A DNA stretch of 64,000 bases from Weissella viridescens (GTDB taxonomy: Bacteria; Bacillota; Bacilli; Lactobacillales; Lactobacillaceae): contig NZ_RHGY01000004.1 in the NCBI RefSeq assembly GCF_003862435.1, positions 62,630 to 126,629 on the forward strand, in the 5' to 3' direction. A model generated the notes under the pieces. It searched no databases and had not been told where the DNA came from. It worked only from the letters and a program-made list of their open reading frames with translations. The translations under genes and the position numbers were made by a program. How positions within the stretch are numbered: the first letter of the stretch is position 1; every line of letters begins with the position of its first letter. Positions 35,384-44,954 of the stretch are shown one piece after another.

Positions 35384-36083
35384 CAGCGGTTTGCTCTCCT
35401 TGTTGCTTGTTGACAATGACTTGATGTAAATCATCTAATTGCTGTGTTTTTTGTTTAAATGTGGCAGCGTCCAAAGCCTCAGCATGCGTAAACCATGTGT
35501 TTTGTGCATCTGGATTGGCCACTTGTGCTAATAATCCACGCCCGAAGTTAGCCTCAAAATCATCGGCATCGAGCGTCAAAGCTTGCTCGAAGGCAGTTTT
35601 AGCCTCATCAAATTGATCTAAAGCCAACCAAATATTCCCCAACAAGTCAAATGCAGCGACATCCTGGGCATCTTGCTCTGTCCCCGTTACGGCAAATGCT
35701 AAGGCTTGTTTGTAGTTCTTTTGGGCAAACCAATCTTGTGCTTGCATCATCGTCACGTCATGGGCTAATTCTGGTAATTGAACCAGTTGAAAGTAGTTTT
35801 GCGCTTGCGCATAACTACCAGCTGCATAATAAACATTTCCCACACTATAAGCCAAATACGCTTTAGCTTCTGCGTCCGCTTCAAAAAGCGACAAACTCTT
35901 GAGACCCAATTCTTCGGCCTCCACAAAATTTCCGGTAGCGGTCAAGACATTGACTAAATCAGCATAAGCTTGCCAATTATCGGGTTGTTCTTCAATTTCT
36001 TTAACCAAGCGTCGCATGTCAGCTTGTTGCTTGTCATCTTCCGTTTGCTCTGCGTTCGTTTGTGGATTTGTTTGGTTTTGCAT
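35364..36083 (-). CDS. Tetratricopeptide-repeat protein
   Basis: This 239-residue acidic cytoplasmic protein has about five TPR-like helical pairs, for example AYLAYSVGNVYYAAGSYAQA and FDLLGNIWLALDQFDEAKT, then TAFEQALTLDADDFEA. It has no signal peptide or enzymatic motif. Homologues are found upstream of recD2 in many lactobacilli, but no function is established. The ATG at 36083 follows AGAGGT by 8 nt; an in-frame TTG 9 nt upstream is too close to that site. Confidence 0.85.
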   Translation of the reverse strand: MQNQTNPQTNAEQTEDDKQQADMRRLVKEIEEQPDNWQAYADLVNVLTATGNFVEAEELGLKSLSLFEADAEAKAYLAYSVGNVYYAAGSYAQAQNYFQLVQLPELAHDVTMMQAQDWFAQKNYKQALAFAVTGTEQDAQDVAAFDLLGNIWLALDQFDEAKTAFEQALTLDADDFEANFGRGLLAQVANPDAQNTWFTHAEALDAATFKQKTQQLDDLHQVIVNKQQGEQTADGQPTE

Positions 36084-36104
36084 GTTCTTCAACCTCTTTT
36101 CGTT

Positions 36105-36767
36105 TTACACGGTATTTGTTTCGTCTTGTGTACCACCTAAATAACTGACATCATTACGGACCAATTCGCGATAATGCTCCCCATCATCAGTTTCTAAAAT
36201 CGACGTACTAGTATTACTTAGGCCACCTTCTTTGCGGACATCAGCTAATGGCACTTGTAAGAGCGCGCCCATTCCAGCAGTTAATGCCATGCCATGGCTA
36301 AAATAAATCAAATTGACATCAGGACCACCATATTCATGGACGGTTGCTTTAACATCTTTTACAAAACGTTCTTGAACTGCCTCAAAGCTCTCAGCACCAG
36401 GAACTTGCTTGGCATCAAATAAATCTGGTTGGTGTCGATACGCTTCATGCATGTCATGGTATTGCGCCTTCACATCTTCAAAGCGCATTCCTTCCCAGAC
36501 CCCCATGCCGAACTCCTTTAAACCAGGCAGTAAGGTCAATGGGACATCTTGATGCATTTCCTTCAACGTCGCTTCAGCAGTGTCGACAGCACGTTTAATG
36601 GGGCTGCTAAACGCATGCTTAAACGGAATCGGTGCCAAGTGATGGGCGAGTTGTTTAATTTGTTCATATGATTCAGGTAAGAGTGGTGAGTCACCATTTG
36701 CCCCCTGGAATCGGCCTTCTTGGTTCCATTCGGTTTTGCCATGTCGGATAAAATATAATTTTGTCAT
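36105..36767 (-). CDS. Histidine phosphatase family protein
   Basis: The 220-residue product has the phosphohistidine signature LYFIRHGKTEWNQEGR (catalytic His9 in RHG), SSPIKRAVDTAEA, KEFGMGVWEGM and YFSHGMALTAGM, marking the phosphoglycerate mutase/phosphatase superfamily. Members include cofactor-dependent mutases and broad phosphatases; LAB copies here are often called gpmB without proof. The ATG at 36767 follows GGAGTG. It starts a three-gene unit with the TPR gene and recD2. Confidence 0.9.
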   Translation of the reverse strand: MTKLYFIRHGKTEWNQEGRFQGANGDSPLLPESYEQIKQLAHHLAPIPFKHAFSSPIKRAVDTAEATLKEMHQDVPLTLLPGLKEFGMGVWEGMRFEDVKAQYHDMHEAYRHQPDLFDAKQVPGAESFEAVQERFVKDVKATVHEYGGPDVNLIYFSHGMALTAGMGALLQVPLADVRKEGGLSNTSTSILETDDGEHYRELVRNDVSYLGGTQDETNTV

Positions 36768-36804
36768 CTGTTCACTCCACTCCTGAATTTTTTCTAATAT
36801 CCCC

Positions 36805-36810
36805 ATTATA
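36805..36810 (-). promoter_or_regulatory. Promoter of the phosphatase-TPR-recD2 unit (-10 box)
   Basis: A consensus TATAAT on the minus strand lies 38 bp before the phosphatase start and just after the ileS terminator. The -35 region is weak. Confidence 0.45.
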
Positions 36811-36840
36811 AGCGTTCTGAAGCAAAACCTCAGCCTTTTT

Positions 36841-36877
36841 TTAGAAAATAAAAAACGTCTAACCGAAGTTAAACGTT
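36841..36877 (-). terminator. ileS terminator
   Basis: A 10-bp stem (36854-36863 with 36868-36877, one G-T pair) closed by a TTCG loop on the minus strand is followed by a T-rich run. Confidence 0.9.
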
Positions 36878-36885
36878 CTTTATGA

Positions 36886-39681
36886 TTAGTCTTCCAATCC
36901 TTCAACAACAGCTTCAGGATAATTGGCACGGACAATTTCTGCTTCATGGGCTGACAACATTGGGAATGTTGGATCAGCACCAAGATCAAGATGGTACATC
37001 CGATCACGCGGTGAAACTTCACCGGCAGCATGTTCTACCTTAATGCGATAATCATCGTATTCTGGTGCGTCATCGGCATCAACAACATTTGCTAATGTCA
37101 ATTGTGAAACCATCAAAATGACACGAATATCTTGTCCCAAACTGTCAACCAACATTTGTTGATCGTCAGTAAGGTAAAGTGTTACGGCAGCCTCAGAAGG
37201 CTTACCAATCAACTTTTCATCACGTGCAACTTCGAGCGCCTTATTTACGGCATCACGAAGTGACATGAATGCTGTCCAGCGCTTGATTAATGGTGTCACA
37301 TCACCTAACTCTTCCACAGCTGGCATTTCCGTCAAGAAGGCGTAATCTCCAGCTTCATGTGGCAAGTAATCAAAGATTTCTTCCGCTGTGTGTGGCAAAA
37401 TTGGCAAGATCAACTTGTCCAAATCAACCAAAATGCGGTACAAAACCGTTTGCAATGAACGACGAGCATGCCCATTTGGTGCTTCAACATACAAGATGTC
37501 CTTAGCAAAGTCCAAATAGAACGCTGACAAATCAACATTAATGAAGTTAATTAACAACTTGTACACTTGTTGGAAATCATATTCATCATAGGCACGACGC
37601 ATATCACGAACTAATTCATTAAAGTGCGCGAAGAAGTATTGATCAACCGGCGTCAAATCACGGTAAGGGACTGCATTTTCCATTGGATTGTAATCTGATG
37701 TGTTTGAAAGCAAATAACGCATTGTATTACGAATCTTACGGTAAACTTCTGAAGTCTTACTCAAGATATCTTCTGAGACACGCACATCACCAGATGTATC
37801 AACTGAAGTGACCCATAAACGAATAATTTCAGCTCCCATCTTCTTGGTGATGTCATTTGGTGACACCGTGTTTCCGATTGACTTAGACATCTTATCACCG
37901 TTACCATCTAACGCAAATCCTTGTGAGATAACGCGACGGTATGGTGCGCGATCATGAATCGCCACTGATGTAATCAATGATGAATTAAACCAACCACGAT
38001 ATTGGTCAGAACCTTCCAAAACCAAGTCTTCAGGGAATGAAAGTTCCGGACGTTGCGCCATTACCGCAGTGTGTGATGAACCAGAGTCAAACCAAACATC
38101 CATGATGTCAGTTTCCTTCGTGAATTCACCGTTTGGTGAGTGCTCATTTGTGTACCCTTCGGGCAAAAGATCCTTAGCATCACGTTCAAACCAGATGTCA
38201 GTTCCGTTTTGCGCAACTAAATCAGCTACGTGATCAATGATTGGTTGCTCCAAAATGGCTGTTCCATCTTCAGCATAGAAGATTGGCAATGGAACACCCC
38301 AAACACGTTGACGTGAAATCACCCAATCACCACGGTCACGAATCATGTTTGCAAGACGCTTGTGACCCCATTCTGGTTGGAAATTAACATCATCCAAACT
38401 ATCCAAAATTTCTTGACGAATAGGTTCGATTGAAGCAAACCATTGTGGCACAGCACGGAAAATAACTGGCTTTTTCGTACGCCAATCAAATGGGTAGCTG
38501 TGGGTAATGTCTTCTGCCTTAATCAAGGCATTGTTTTCTTCAAGTTTCTTCAATGAAATGGCATTGGCATCATCATAGAAAACACCTTCAAAATCAGGTC
38601 CAGCCTCTTCAGTCATGTAACCACGATCATCAACGTTCATGATAATTGGCAAATCATACTTTTGACCGATGGCAAAGTCATCTTCACCAAATCCAGGAGC
38701 TGTGTGAACAAGTCCAGTTCCAGCATCAGCTGTCACGTGATCACCATTGATAACCAAAATGTCACGATCCATGTAAGGGTGTTGTGCCATCATGCGATCA
38801 AGATCACTTCCTTGAACCGTCTTCACAACTTCATAATCGTCACCCCAACCATAAGATTGGGCAGCTGAGCCAAGCAAGGCATCGGCCACGACGAACTTAC
38901 GGTCTGAACCAGCTGGTTGGACCACATCATACTTAAATGATGGGTTAACCGCAATGGCTTCAGATGCGGGGATTGTCCAAGGTGTCGTTGTCCAAACAAT
39001 GAAATACGTATCGTTATCAAGAATACCCTTACCGTCTTTAACGCGTTCTGCGAATGAAACAGACGTTGATGTCACATCATGATATTCAATTTCAGCCATT
39101 GCCATGGCTGATTCAGAAGACCATGACCAAAAGACTGGCTTCTTACCACGATAAATCAAGCCACGCTTGGCCATCTTACCAAAGACACGCAATTGTTCAG
39201 CTTCATATTGTGGTTGCTTAGTTAAGTATGGGTGATCCCAATCAGCAGAAATACCCAAACGCTTAAAATCAGCCATTTGTGTCTTCACTTGCTTATCAGC
39301 AAATTCAGCCGCCATCTTACGCCATTTAACAGGACCAGCTGCTTTACGGTCTTTACCGGCCTTCGTTAATTGTTGTTCAATTGGTAGGCCATGTGTATCC
39401 CAACCAGGAACAAATGGTGCATAATAACCACTCATCGACTTATAACGGACGATAATATCCTTAGAAATTTTATTCATCGCGTGTCCAATGTGGATATTTC
39501 CATTTGCATATGGAGGTCCATCATGCAACATAAATGATGGCTTCCCCTCATTTAATTGTTGACGCTTTTCATACACTTTATTTTCAAACCAATCGTTTTC
39601 ACGTTCAGCTTCTTTTTGAGGCAAATTCCCACGCATTGGGAACTTCGTCTTACCAAGATTCAACGTCTCTTTGATCTTCAT
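36886..39681 (-). CDS. ileS: Isoleucyl-tRNA synthetase
   Basis: IleRS charges tRNA-Ile and edits valine. The 931-residue product has the class I motifs HIGH (64-67) and KMSKS (about 602-606, in DKMSKSIGN), the CP1 editing domain ([24 protein letters not shown]) and a [11 protein letters not shown] motif. At the C-terminus, the four zinc-ligand positions of the usual CxxC...CxxC finger read S890, D893, S910 and E913, so the finger fold is recognisable but the ligands are gone. It is controlled by a T-box leader. The start ATG follows AAAGGAG. Confidence 0.97.
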   Translation of the reverse strand: MKIKETLNLGKTKFPMRGNLPQKEAERENDWFENKVYEKRQQLNEGKPSFMLHDGPPYANGNIHIGHAMNKISKDIIVRYKSMSGYYAPFVPGWDTHGLPIEQQLTKAGKDRKAAGPVKWRKMAAEFADKQVKTQMADFKRLGISADWDHPYLTKQPQYEAEQLRVFGKMAKRGLIYRGKKPVFWSWSSESAMAMAEIEYHDVTSTSVSFAERVKDGKGILDNDTYFIVWTTTPWTIPASEAIAVNPSFKYDVVQPAGSDRKFVVADALLGSAAQSYGWGDDYEVVKTVQGSDLDRMMAQHPYMDRDILVINGDHVTADAGTGLVHTAPGFGEDDFAIGQKYDLPIIMNVDDRGYMTEEAGPDFEGVFYDDANAISLKKLEENNALIKAEDITHSYPFDWRTKKPVIFRAVPQWFASIEPIRQEILDSLDDVNFQPEWGHKRLANMIRDRGDWVISRQRVWGVPLPIFYAEDGTAILEQPIIDHVADLVAQNGTDIWFERDAKDLLPEGYTNEHSPNGEFTKETDIMDVWFDSGSSHTAVMAQRPELSFPEDLVLEGSDQYRGWFNSSLITSVAIHDRAPYRRVISQGFALDGNGDKMSKSIGNTVSPNDITKKMGAEIIRLWVTSVDTSGDVRVSEDILSKTSEVYRKIRNTMRYLLSNTSDYNPMENAVPYRDLTPVDQYFFAHFNELVRDMRRAYDEYDFQQVYKLLINFINVDLSAFYLDFAKDILYVEAPNGHARRSLQTVLYRILVDLDKLILPILPHTAEEIFDYLPHEAGDYAFLTEMPAVEELGDVTPLIKRWTAFMSLRDAVNKALEVARDEKLIGKPSEAAVTLYLTDDQQMLVDSLGQDIRVILMVSQLTLANVVDADDAPEYDDYRIKVEHAAGEVSPRDRMYHLDLGADPTFPMLSAHEAEIVRANYPEAVVEGLED

Positions 39682-39701
39682 GCTTGAACTCCTTTCAAAT
39701 A

Positions 39702-39895
39702 AAAAACGTCCCAGACTGAATGACTTCAGTCCGGGACGTTACTAGTAACGTGGTACCACCCGTTTTCACGATTATAATAATCGTCTCAACGTTTATTCAT
39801 CTGTTTACTTTACCTACTGATAAATATTTTGCGGAACTATTCTAGACTCACACCATGCTCTAGATCGCTGTTTAGCATACAAAATACCGTTTGGT
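39702..39895 (-). promoter_or_regulatory. T-box leader of ileS
   Basis: The leader contains the T-box sequence GGGTGGTACCACG (39749-39762) and a strong terminator (39705-39720 with 39725-39740) followed by T residues. Uncharged tRNA-Ile binding would stabilise the antiterminator and raise ileS expression. Upstream stem I sequence lies at about 39800-39890. An ATC triplet at 39819-39821 is a plausible isoleucine specifier, but I could not fold stem I to prove it. Confidence 0.92.
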
Positions 39896-39913
39896 TAGAT
39901 AACTTTAATAAGA

Positions 39914-39942
39914 ATAATACCTAAAAAACAACTATCTTTCAA
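39914..39942 (-). promoter_or_regulatory. ileS promoter
   Basis: On the minus strand, -35 TTGAAA (39937-39942) and -10 TATTAT (39914-39919) are separated by 17 bp. It lies directly after the divIVA stop. Confidence 0.75.
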
Positions 39943-39954
39943 GTTATTTTTTAA

Positions 39955-40602
39955 CTATTGTAAATCAGGCATCACCACAAATGTTTCAGTTTGCGCACTA
40001 TCTGAAACTGAAGCATCTGGATCATCAACAGGCGTTGCGCTAGCACCTTCTTCAACAACAGCTGGTGCAGCGTCCTCTGCTTCAGCTGGTTGCGCAGCAA
40101 CTTCCTTTTGGAATTCTTCCCAACCTTCTGTGTTCATCAAATCCATTTGGGCGCTCAACAAACCGGTGATGCGCTCCTTGAAGGCAGCCATTTCACGCTC
40201 CATGGCATCGTGATGTGCAACCAAATCATCATTCTTGCTTTGGCTTTCTGAAAGCAAGTTATTTGCTTTTGCATTTGCTTCCATCACAATCTTTTGCGCT
40301 TCAGTTTCAGCTTGTTGCAATGTTGCTTCAGCTTCTGCTTCAGTTTGCTTCTTCAAACGATCAGCCGCTTCTTGTGCAATCAAAATTGATGAGTTAACTG
40401 ATTGCTTCATTTCTTCAACTTGAGAAGCATTTGAATCAGCTTCGACTAATTTTGTACGCAAAGCTTGGTTTTCTTGCATCAAATTATCGTAATCTACAGC
40501 AATTTGATCCAAAAAGTCTGTAACTTCAGCCTTATCATACCACTTGTTTGAACGTGTGGTAAATTGTTTTGAATGAATCTCTTGTGGTGTAACTGCCATC
40601 AT
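39955..40602 (-). CDS. divIVA: Cell division protein DivIVA
   Basis: DivIVA binds negatively curved membrane at poles and septa. The 215-residue product has the N-terminal lipid-binding domain with TPQEIHSKQFTTRSNKWYDK and EVTDFLDQIAVDYD, then a long coiled coil (about 36-160), and an acidic Ala/Glu/Asp-rich disordered tail ending MPDLQ. Two ATGs lie side by side after AGGAG; either may start translation. It is the last gene of the division cluster before ileS. Confidence 0.95.
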   Translation of the reverse strand: MMAVTPQEIHSKQFTTRSNKWYDKAEVTDFLDQIAVDYDNLMQENQALRTKLVEADSNASQVEEMKQSVNSSILIAQEAADRLKKQTEAEAEATLQQAETEAQKIVMEANAKANNLLSESQSKNDDLVAHHDAMEREMAAFKERITGLLSAQMDLMNTEGWEEFQKEVAAQPAEAEDAAPAVVEEGASATPVDDPDASVSDSAQTETFVVMPDLQ

Positions 40603-40610
40603 TAAAACTC

Positions 40611-41414
40611 CTATCTATTTTTCAATTTTGCAACGGACAACTTATGCTTATCCTTACGGGTTAACCCGTTATCGCTTAAAACCTGTAATCGACCATAACC
40701 ACGCGTAGAAATTAAATCCCCCGCAGCTACTTCAAATTCAGCTCGTTTTTGAACGGCCCAATTTAACTTAACCAGCCCATTTTCAACTAATGCCTTCGCT
40801 TGACTTCGCGTTAACTGAAAAGCATTAGCAATGACCGTATCTAATCGTAGGGAGCTCGTTAGAATGTCATCTAACTCCCAATTGAGGGTTGCTCGAATGG
40901 CCAAGTCAGGTGCGATTGGTTCAAATTGAACAGGTACTTTACCAAATCGTTCAATATGTGTTTGTACATACTTGGCAACGACATGAGTTGCCACCAACTG
41001 CCACTGCCCAGCACCATCCGTTACGATGTCACCGACCGATTTACGTTCAATGCCATTATGCATTAGGCTGCCAAGAATCGTACGATGCTGCATTTCTAAA
41101 AATTTATGCGGATAATTAATCTGCAAAAGTTGTAAATCAAAGTCGGCCAGCGTCACTTTATCAGCTGAAATGTAACATGGTAAAAATAAACCACGTTGCA
41201 TTTCAGCATTTTCAAAAATACCGTTGGCCATAAATTGAACATCGTCAATGCGGTTAGTAAGTGTCGTCACGATAAACCGTTCGCGCGGATTTAAAAATGG
41301 TGTTAACACCATGCGATATTCCTGACGACATTGCATTAACCAATCTTGAACTTGTTGAACAAAGGGTTGTTCCTCACTGCGAAAATGCTGTGAAAGATCT
41401 GAATTCATTTGCAA
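40611..41414 (-). CDS. ylmH: S4-domain RNA-binding protein YlmH
   Basis: The 267-residue product has a C-terminal S4 domain (LDTVIANAFQLTRSQAKALV, VKLNWAVQKRAEFEVAAGD) and an N-terminal YlmH-specific domain. YlmH binds ribosomes and has been linked to rescue of stalled translation in Bacillus. It sits in the conserved sepF-ylmG-ylmH-divIVA order, with gaps of about 8 bp. Confidence 0.93.
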   Translation of the reverse strand: MQMNSDLSQHFRSEEQPFVQQVQDWLMQCRQEYRMVLTPFLNPRERFIVTTLTNRIDDVQFMANGIFENAEMQRGLFLPCYISADKVTLADFDLQLLQINYPHKFLEMQHRTILGSLMHNGIERKSVGDIVTDGAGQWQLVATHVVAKYVQTHIERFGKVPVQFEPIAPDLAIRATLNWELDDILTSSLRLDTVIANAFQLTRSQAKALVENGLVKLNWAVQKRAEFEVAAGDLISTRGYGRLQVLSDNGLTRKDKHKLSVAKLKNR

Positions 41415-41422
41415 GCCTCACC

Positions 41423-41683
41423 CTACATACTTTGCGCAAGCGACATGATTCCGTATTGCGCGGCTTGTAATAAAATCAAGGCAATAATCGCACTAAAATC
41501 AATCATTCCCAGTGGCGGTACAATTCGTTGAATTGGCCCAACCACTAAATCAGCAATCTTGGCAATAAAAATCCCAAACTTACTATCACGTAACGCCGGA
41601 AACCAGCTCATCAAGGCCCAGATGACAATAATCCACTCTAGTCCTTGTAGCAAATACGCTAAAATCATAAGGACTGTGCTCAT
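41423..41683 (-). CDS. ylmG: YggT/YlmG family membrane protein
   Basis: This small 86-residue integral membrane protein has two hydrophobic segments (LMILAYLLQGLEWIIVIWAL and IDFSAIIALILLQAAQYGI) and the conserved SWFPALRDSKFG and DLVVGPIQRIVPP motifs between them. Family members occur beside sepF and are implicated in division or membrane organisation; the mechanism is unknown. Confidence 0.92.
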   Translation of the reverse strand: MSTVLMILAYLLQGLEWIIVIWALMSWFPALRDSKFGIFIAKIADLVVGPIQRIVPPLGMIDFSAIIALILLQAAQYGIMSLAQSM

Positions 41684-41697
41684 ATCTGACTCCTTGC

Positions 41698-42135
41698 TTA
41701 ATTACCGAATTGTTGTCCAACATTTTGTGAAATCGTACCTGAGATTTCAAAATTATGTGGTGTTGCCACAAAAATTTGATCCCCAACCCGTTCCACATCA
41801 CCATCAACTGCAAATGTTGCGCCAGCAATGTAGTCCAACACACGCAATTGGTTGCGTTCATCAATTGAACTAAAGTTAACGATTACTGCTTCACCTTGTA
41901 AAATTTGGGTAGCAATCGTTTGTGCATCAGCATATGTACGAGGTTCATACAACGCAATTTTTGCCGCACTGTTTCGCTTACCATCTAACTTCAAAACGTT
42001 GGCACGTGGGTTTGTTTTTACTTTACTATCTGTGTTGTCTTCAGGTTGTTGAGCATCATCAACATACTCATCCCCAACCTCATCTTCATAATAATCATCA
42101 ACACCAAAAAAATCTTTGAATTTATTAAATGCCAT
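41698..42135 (-). CDS. sepF: Cell division protein SepF
   Basis: SepF anchors and bundles FtsZ filaments. The 145-residue product has an N-terminal amphipathic helix (MAFNKFKDFFGV), an acidic linker, and the C-terminal SepF domain (LYEPRTYADAQTIATQIL, AVIVNFSSIDERNQLRVLDY, GATFAVDGDVERVGDQIF). It follows ftsZ by 10 bp. Its membrane-anchoring role overlaps with that of FtsA. Confidence 0.96.
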   Translation of the reverse strand: MAFNKFKDFFGVDDYYEDEVGDEYVDDAQQPEDNTDSKVKTNPRANVLKLDGKRNSAAKIALYEPRTYADAQTIATQILQGEAVIVNFSSIDERNQLRVLDYIAGATFAVDGDVERVGDQIFVATPHNFEISGTISQNVGQQFGN

Positions 42136-42145
42136 TCAGTATCAC

Positions 42146-43402
42146 CTACTTTTCGTCGCGTTTGTTCCAGCTAAAAAATGCTGGACGATCAATTTCATCC
42201 TCATTTGCAACTGGTTGTTGGCTTGATTGTGGTTCGGCCGGTTGGGCTGCTTGTTGTGGTTCTTGCGTAGCCGGTTGAGCACTTTGATTGTTATTAGCCA
42301 TATTCCAATTTGCAAACGGATCTGCTGGTTGTTGTGGTTGTGAAGGTTGAGCGGGTGCAGCAGCAGGTTGTACTGGCTCACTTTGTGCATCAAATGGACT
42401 TGTTGCATTAGTACCACCAACATTAATTTCAGGACGTGGTGTTTGCGTCTTATCAATACCTGTTGCAATCACAGTCACGATAATTTCACCATCCATGTCT
42501 TCATCAATGGTAGTTCCAAAGATAATATCAACATCGGTACCAGCGGCTTGAGCGATTGTTTCTGAAGCTTCTTGCGCTTCAAACAATGACATATCAGCAC
42601 CACCCTTGATTGAAAGCAACACATTTGATGCGCCTTCAATCTTAGCTTCAAGCAATGGTGATGCAATCGCCTTGCGTGTGGCTTCAGCCGCACGGTTCTC
42701 ACCAGAAGCTGTTCCGATTCCCATCAAAGCAGTTCCTTGGTTGGCCATGGCTGTCTTCACGTCAGCAAAGTCCAAGTTGATGATTCCAGGCTTAGTAATC
42801 AAGTCTGAAATACCAGAAACCCCTTGCAACAAAACGTCATCAACCATCTTAAAGGCATCCATAATTGGCGCTTTCTTATCAACAATTTGAAGTAAGTTGT
42901 TGTTTGAGATCACAATCAATGTATCAACGTTTTCTTTCAAGTTTGCAAGACCTTCAGCCGCAGACTTACCACGACGAGGTCCTTCAAATGAAAATGGACG
43001 CGTAACAACACCAATTGTCAAAGCCCCTGAATCTCGGGCGATTTTAGCGACAACGGGAGCCGCCCCGGTTCCAGTTCCACCACCCATACCAGCAGTGACA
43101 AAGACCATGTCAGCACCAGCAAGGGCTTCAGAAATTTCTTGTTCGCTTTCTTTTGCAGCAGCTTCCCCAACTTCAGGCCGTGCTCCAGCACCTAATCCAC
43201 GAGTTGCCTTTGATCCGATCTGAATCTTTACTTCAGCAGAAGAACGTTCGAGGGCTTGGGCATCAGTGTTAGCGACAATAAAGTCAACTCCTTCAACACC
43301 TTCATTTACCATGCGGTTGACGGCATTTCCTCCACCACCACCGACACCAATAACCTTAATTGTTGCACCGTATTCTTGATTTGTATCCATTTGGAAATCC
43401 AT
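42146..43402 (-). CDS. ftsZ: Cell division protein FtsZ
   Basis: FtsZ is the tubulin-like GTPase of the Z ring. The 418-residue product has [17 protein letters not shown] (N-terminal GTP-binding), the tubulin signature [12 protein letters not shown] and the T7 loop ([11 protein letters not shown]). A Gln/Ala/Pro-rich linker of about 90 residues follows, then the conserved tail [13 protein letters not shown] that binds FtsA and SepF. The ATG follows AAGGAG by 6 nt. Confidence 0.98.
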   Translation of the reverse strand: MDFQMDTNQEYGATIKVIGVGGGGGNAVNRMVNEGVEGVDFIVANTDAQALERSSAEVKIQIGSKATRGLGAGARPEVGEAAAKESEQEISEALAGADMVFVTAGMGGGTGTGAAPVVAKIARDSGALTIGVVTRPFSFEGPRRGKSAAEGLANLKENVDTLIVISNNNLLQIVDKKAPIMDAFKMVDDVLLQGVSGISDLITKPGIINLDFADVKTAMANQGTALMGIGTASGENRAAEATRKAIASPLLEAKIEGASNVLLSIKGGADMSLFEAQEASETIAQAAGTDVDIIFGTTIDEDMDGEIIVTVIATGIDKTQTPRPEINVGGTNATSPFDAQSEPVQPAAAPAQPSQPQQPADPFANWNMANNNQSAQPATQEPQQAAQPAEPQSSQQPVANEDEIDRPAFFSWNKRDEK

Positions 43403-43427
43403 ATTGAGCTCCTTGTATTGCTAGTAT

Positions 43428-44831
43428 CTATTCAAAGAATTCACGAAAGAATTCACCAATTCGTGATGATTTCTTATCTGAATCACGTTTATCTACGACA
43501 TCATCTTCATGACTTAATTCAACTTCCACATCTGAACGATCATCAACTGGACGTACTAGTTGTGGGCGCTTTTGAACAGGAGCTTGCGGTTGTGCAACCG
43601 GAGCTGTTCTTGCGCCAGTCAGACTTGCGGTTGAAGAATCAACTGCTGCCTGTCCCAGACTTTGGATGGTTAAACCATACAAAGCTTGCTTAACAACCAA
43701 TTGAATGGGAAGTTGTTGAGCTGCAGACTGAATGACCGCCCACGCATTGGCAAAGCCAGGATGATGAAGCCCGATATCATTGGGCGCAAAACTTTTCGTT
43801 TTAACGCCTAAGCTTGCTTCAACAGCATCAGGCATACCACTGAGCGCAGCCGTACCGCCAATGAGGGTCACCCCACCTGGCAGTTGTTGGGCATTCACCA
43901 TGTTCAACTTTTCACCTAACTTACCCAAAATTTGATCAACGCGCGCCTCAATGACTTCCGCGAGATACTTTTGCGTAATTTCTTCCGGTTCCGTTTGTCC
44001 CACACGCTGAATAACCAATTTCTCTTGTTCATCTGCTAAGCGTGTTAATGCCACCCCAGAATCAAGCTTGAGCATTTCGGCTTCATATCCACCTATTGAT
44101 AACACATTACTAATATCACGCGTAATGTTATCACCACCGGCTGGAAATGACGAAATAAACTTAATTTGGTTGCCTTGCACAACAGCAGCCGTCGTTTGAC
44201 CAGCCCCCATGTCTAGCAGAATACTACCAAATTCTTGTTCTGCCTCAGATAAAACCGTCTTGCTTGTTGCTAAAGGTGTTAAGACACAGTCACGGAGGTT
44301 TAATCCGGCTTTAGCAATTGCCATTTTCAAGTTACCCAAAATATGCTTTGGGGCCGTATAAGCAATTGCATTCATGGCTAACCGCATACCAACCATATCA
44401 TTTGGATCTTGGATGCCATCAAAATCATCAACAACAAAGTCAAGTGGTACCAAATCGATAACTTCACGATCAGCTGCCACTTGGCCCTTAATGATTTCAT
44501 GCACGACAGCCTCAACATCTTGATATGAGATATGTTGTGAGTCTTGAACCGTTATTTGTCCACTTAGTCGACTAATTTGAATATTTTCAGCTGGCAATGC
44601 TGCAACAACTTCTGTAATCGGTTGTCCAGCTTGCTCATTAATTTGTGCCATTGCTTGCCGAATATCAGTTGCGGTCGCATCAATATCCACAACAACGCCT
44701 TTTTTTACGCCATGTGAAACAGAACGCCCAACTGCATTGATATTCGCTTGTTGATTGCGCACATCAGCAGCCAAGGCTTTAACCGTATTGGTTCCAATAT
44801 CCAAACCAACAATTAATCCATGATTGGCCAT
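43428..44831 (-). CDS. ftsA: Cell division protein FtsA
   Basis: FtsA is the actin-like membrane tether of the Z ring. The 467-residue product begins MANHGLIVGLDIGTNTVKAL, has the SHS2 (1C) domain, VLLDMGAGQTTAAVV-type nucleotide-binding segment and GGTAALSGM. It ends in an amphipathic membrane-targeting helix SRIGEFFREFFE. I chose the ATG at 44831, which follows AAAGGAGGGG. It has an extended -10 promoter upstream, so ftsAZ can be transcribed apart from the upstream wall genes. Confidence 0.97.
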   Translation of the reverse strand: MANHGLIVGLDIGTNTVKALAADVRNQQANINAVGRSVSHGVKKGVVVDIDATATDIRQAMAQINEQAGQPITEVVAALPAENIQISRLSGQITVQDSQHISYQDVEAVVHEIIKGQVAADREVIDLVPLDFVVDDFDGIQDPNDMVGMRLAMNAIAYTAPKHILGNLKMAIAKAGLNLRDCVLTPLATSKTVLSEAEQEFGSILLDMGAGQTTAAVVQGNQIKFISSFPAGGDNITRDISNVLSIGGYEAEMLKLDSGVALTRLADEQEKLVIQRVGQTEPEEITQKYLAEVIEARVDQILGKLGEKLNMVNAQQLPGGVTLIGGTAALSGMPDAVEASLGVKTKSFAPNDIGLHHPGFANAWAVIQSAAQQLPIQLVVKQALYGLTIQSLGQAAVDSSTASLTGARTAPVAQPQAPVQKRPQLVRPVDDRSDVEVELSHEDDVVDKRDSDKKSSRIGEFFREFFE

Positions 44832-44889
44832 ATGTCCCCTCCTTTGACTGAAATTAAAAGTCATTAAGATATATAAACATTTCCTTAAA

Positions 44890-44898
44890 AGAATACCA
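44890..44898 (-). promoter_or_regulatory. ftsA-ftsZ promoter (extended -10)
   Basis: The minus strand shows TGGTATTCT (-10 at 44890-44895 with a TGG extension) in the 123-bp divIB-ftsA gap. Two 10-bp direct repeats with core TTAAACGAA lie upstream at 44933-44952. Confidence 0.5.
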
Positions 44899-44954
44899 TA
44901 CTTAGGGTCTTTCTTCTACTTTTCAAACTAAATTCGTTTAATTTCGTTTAAAAG

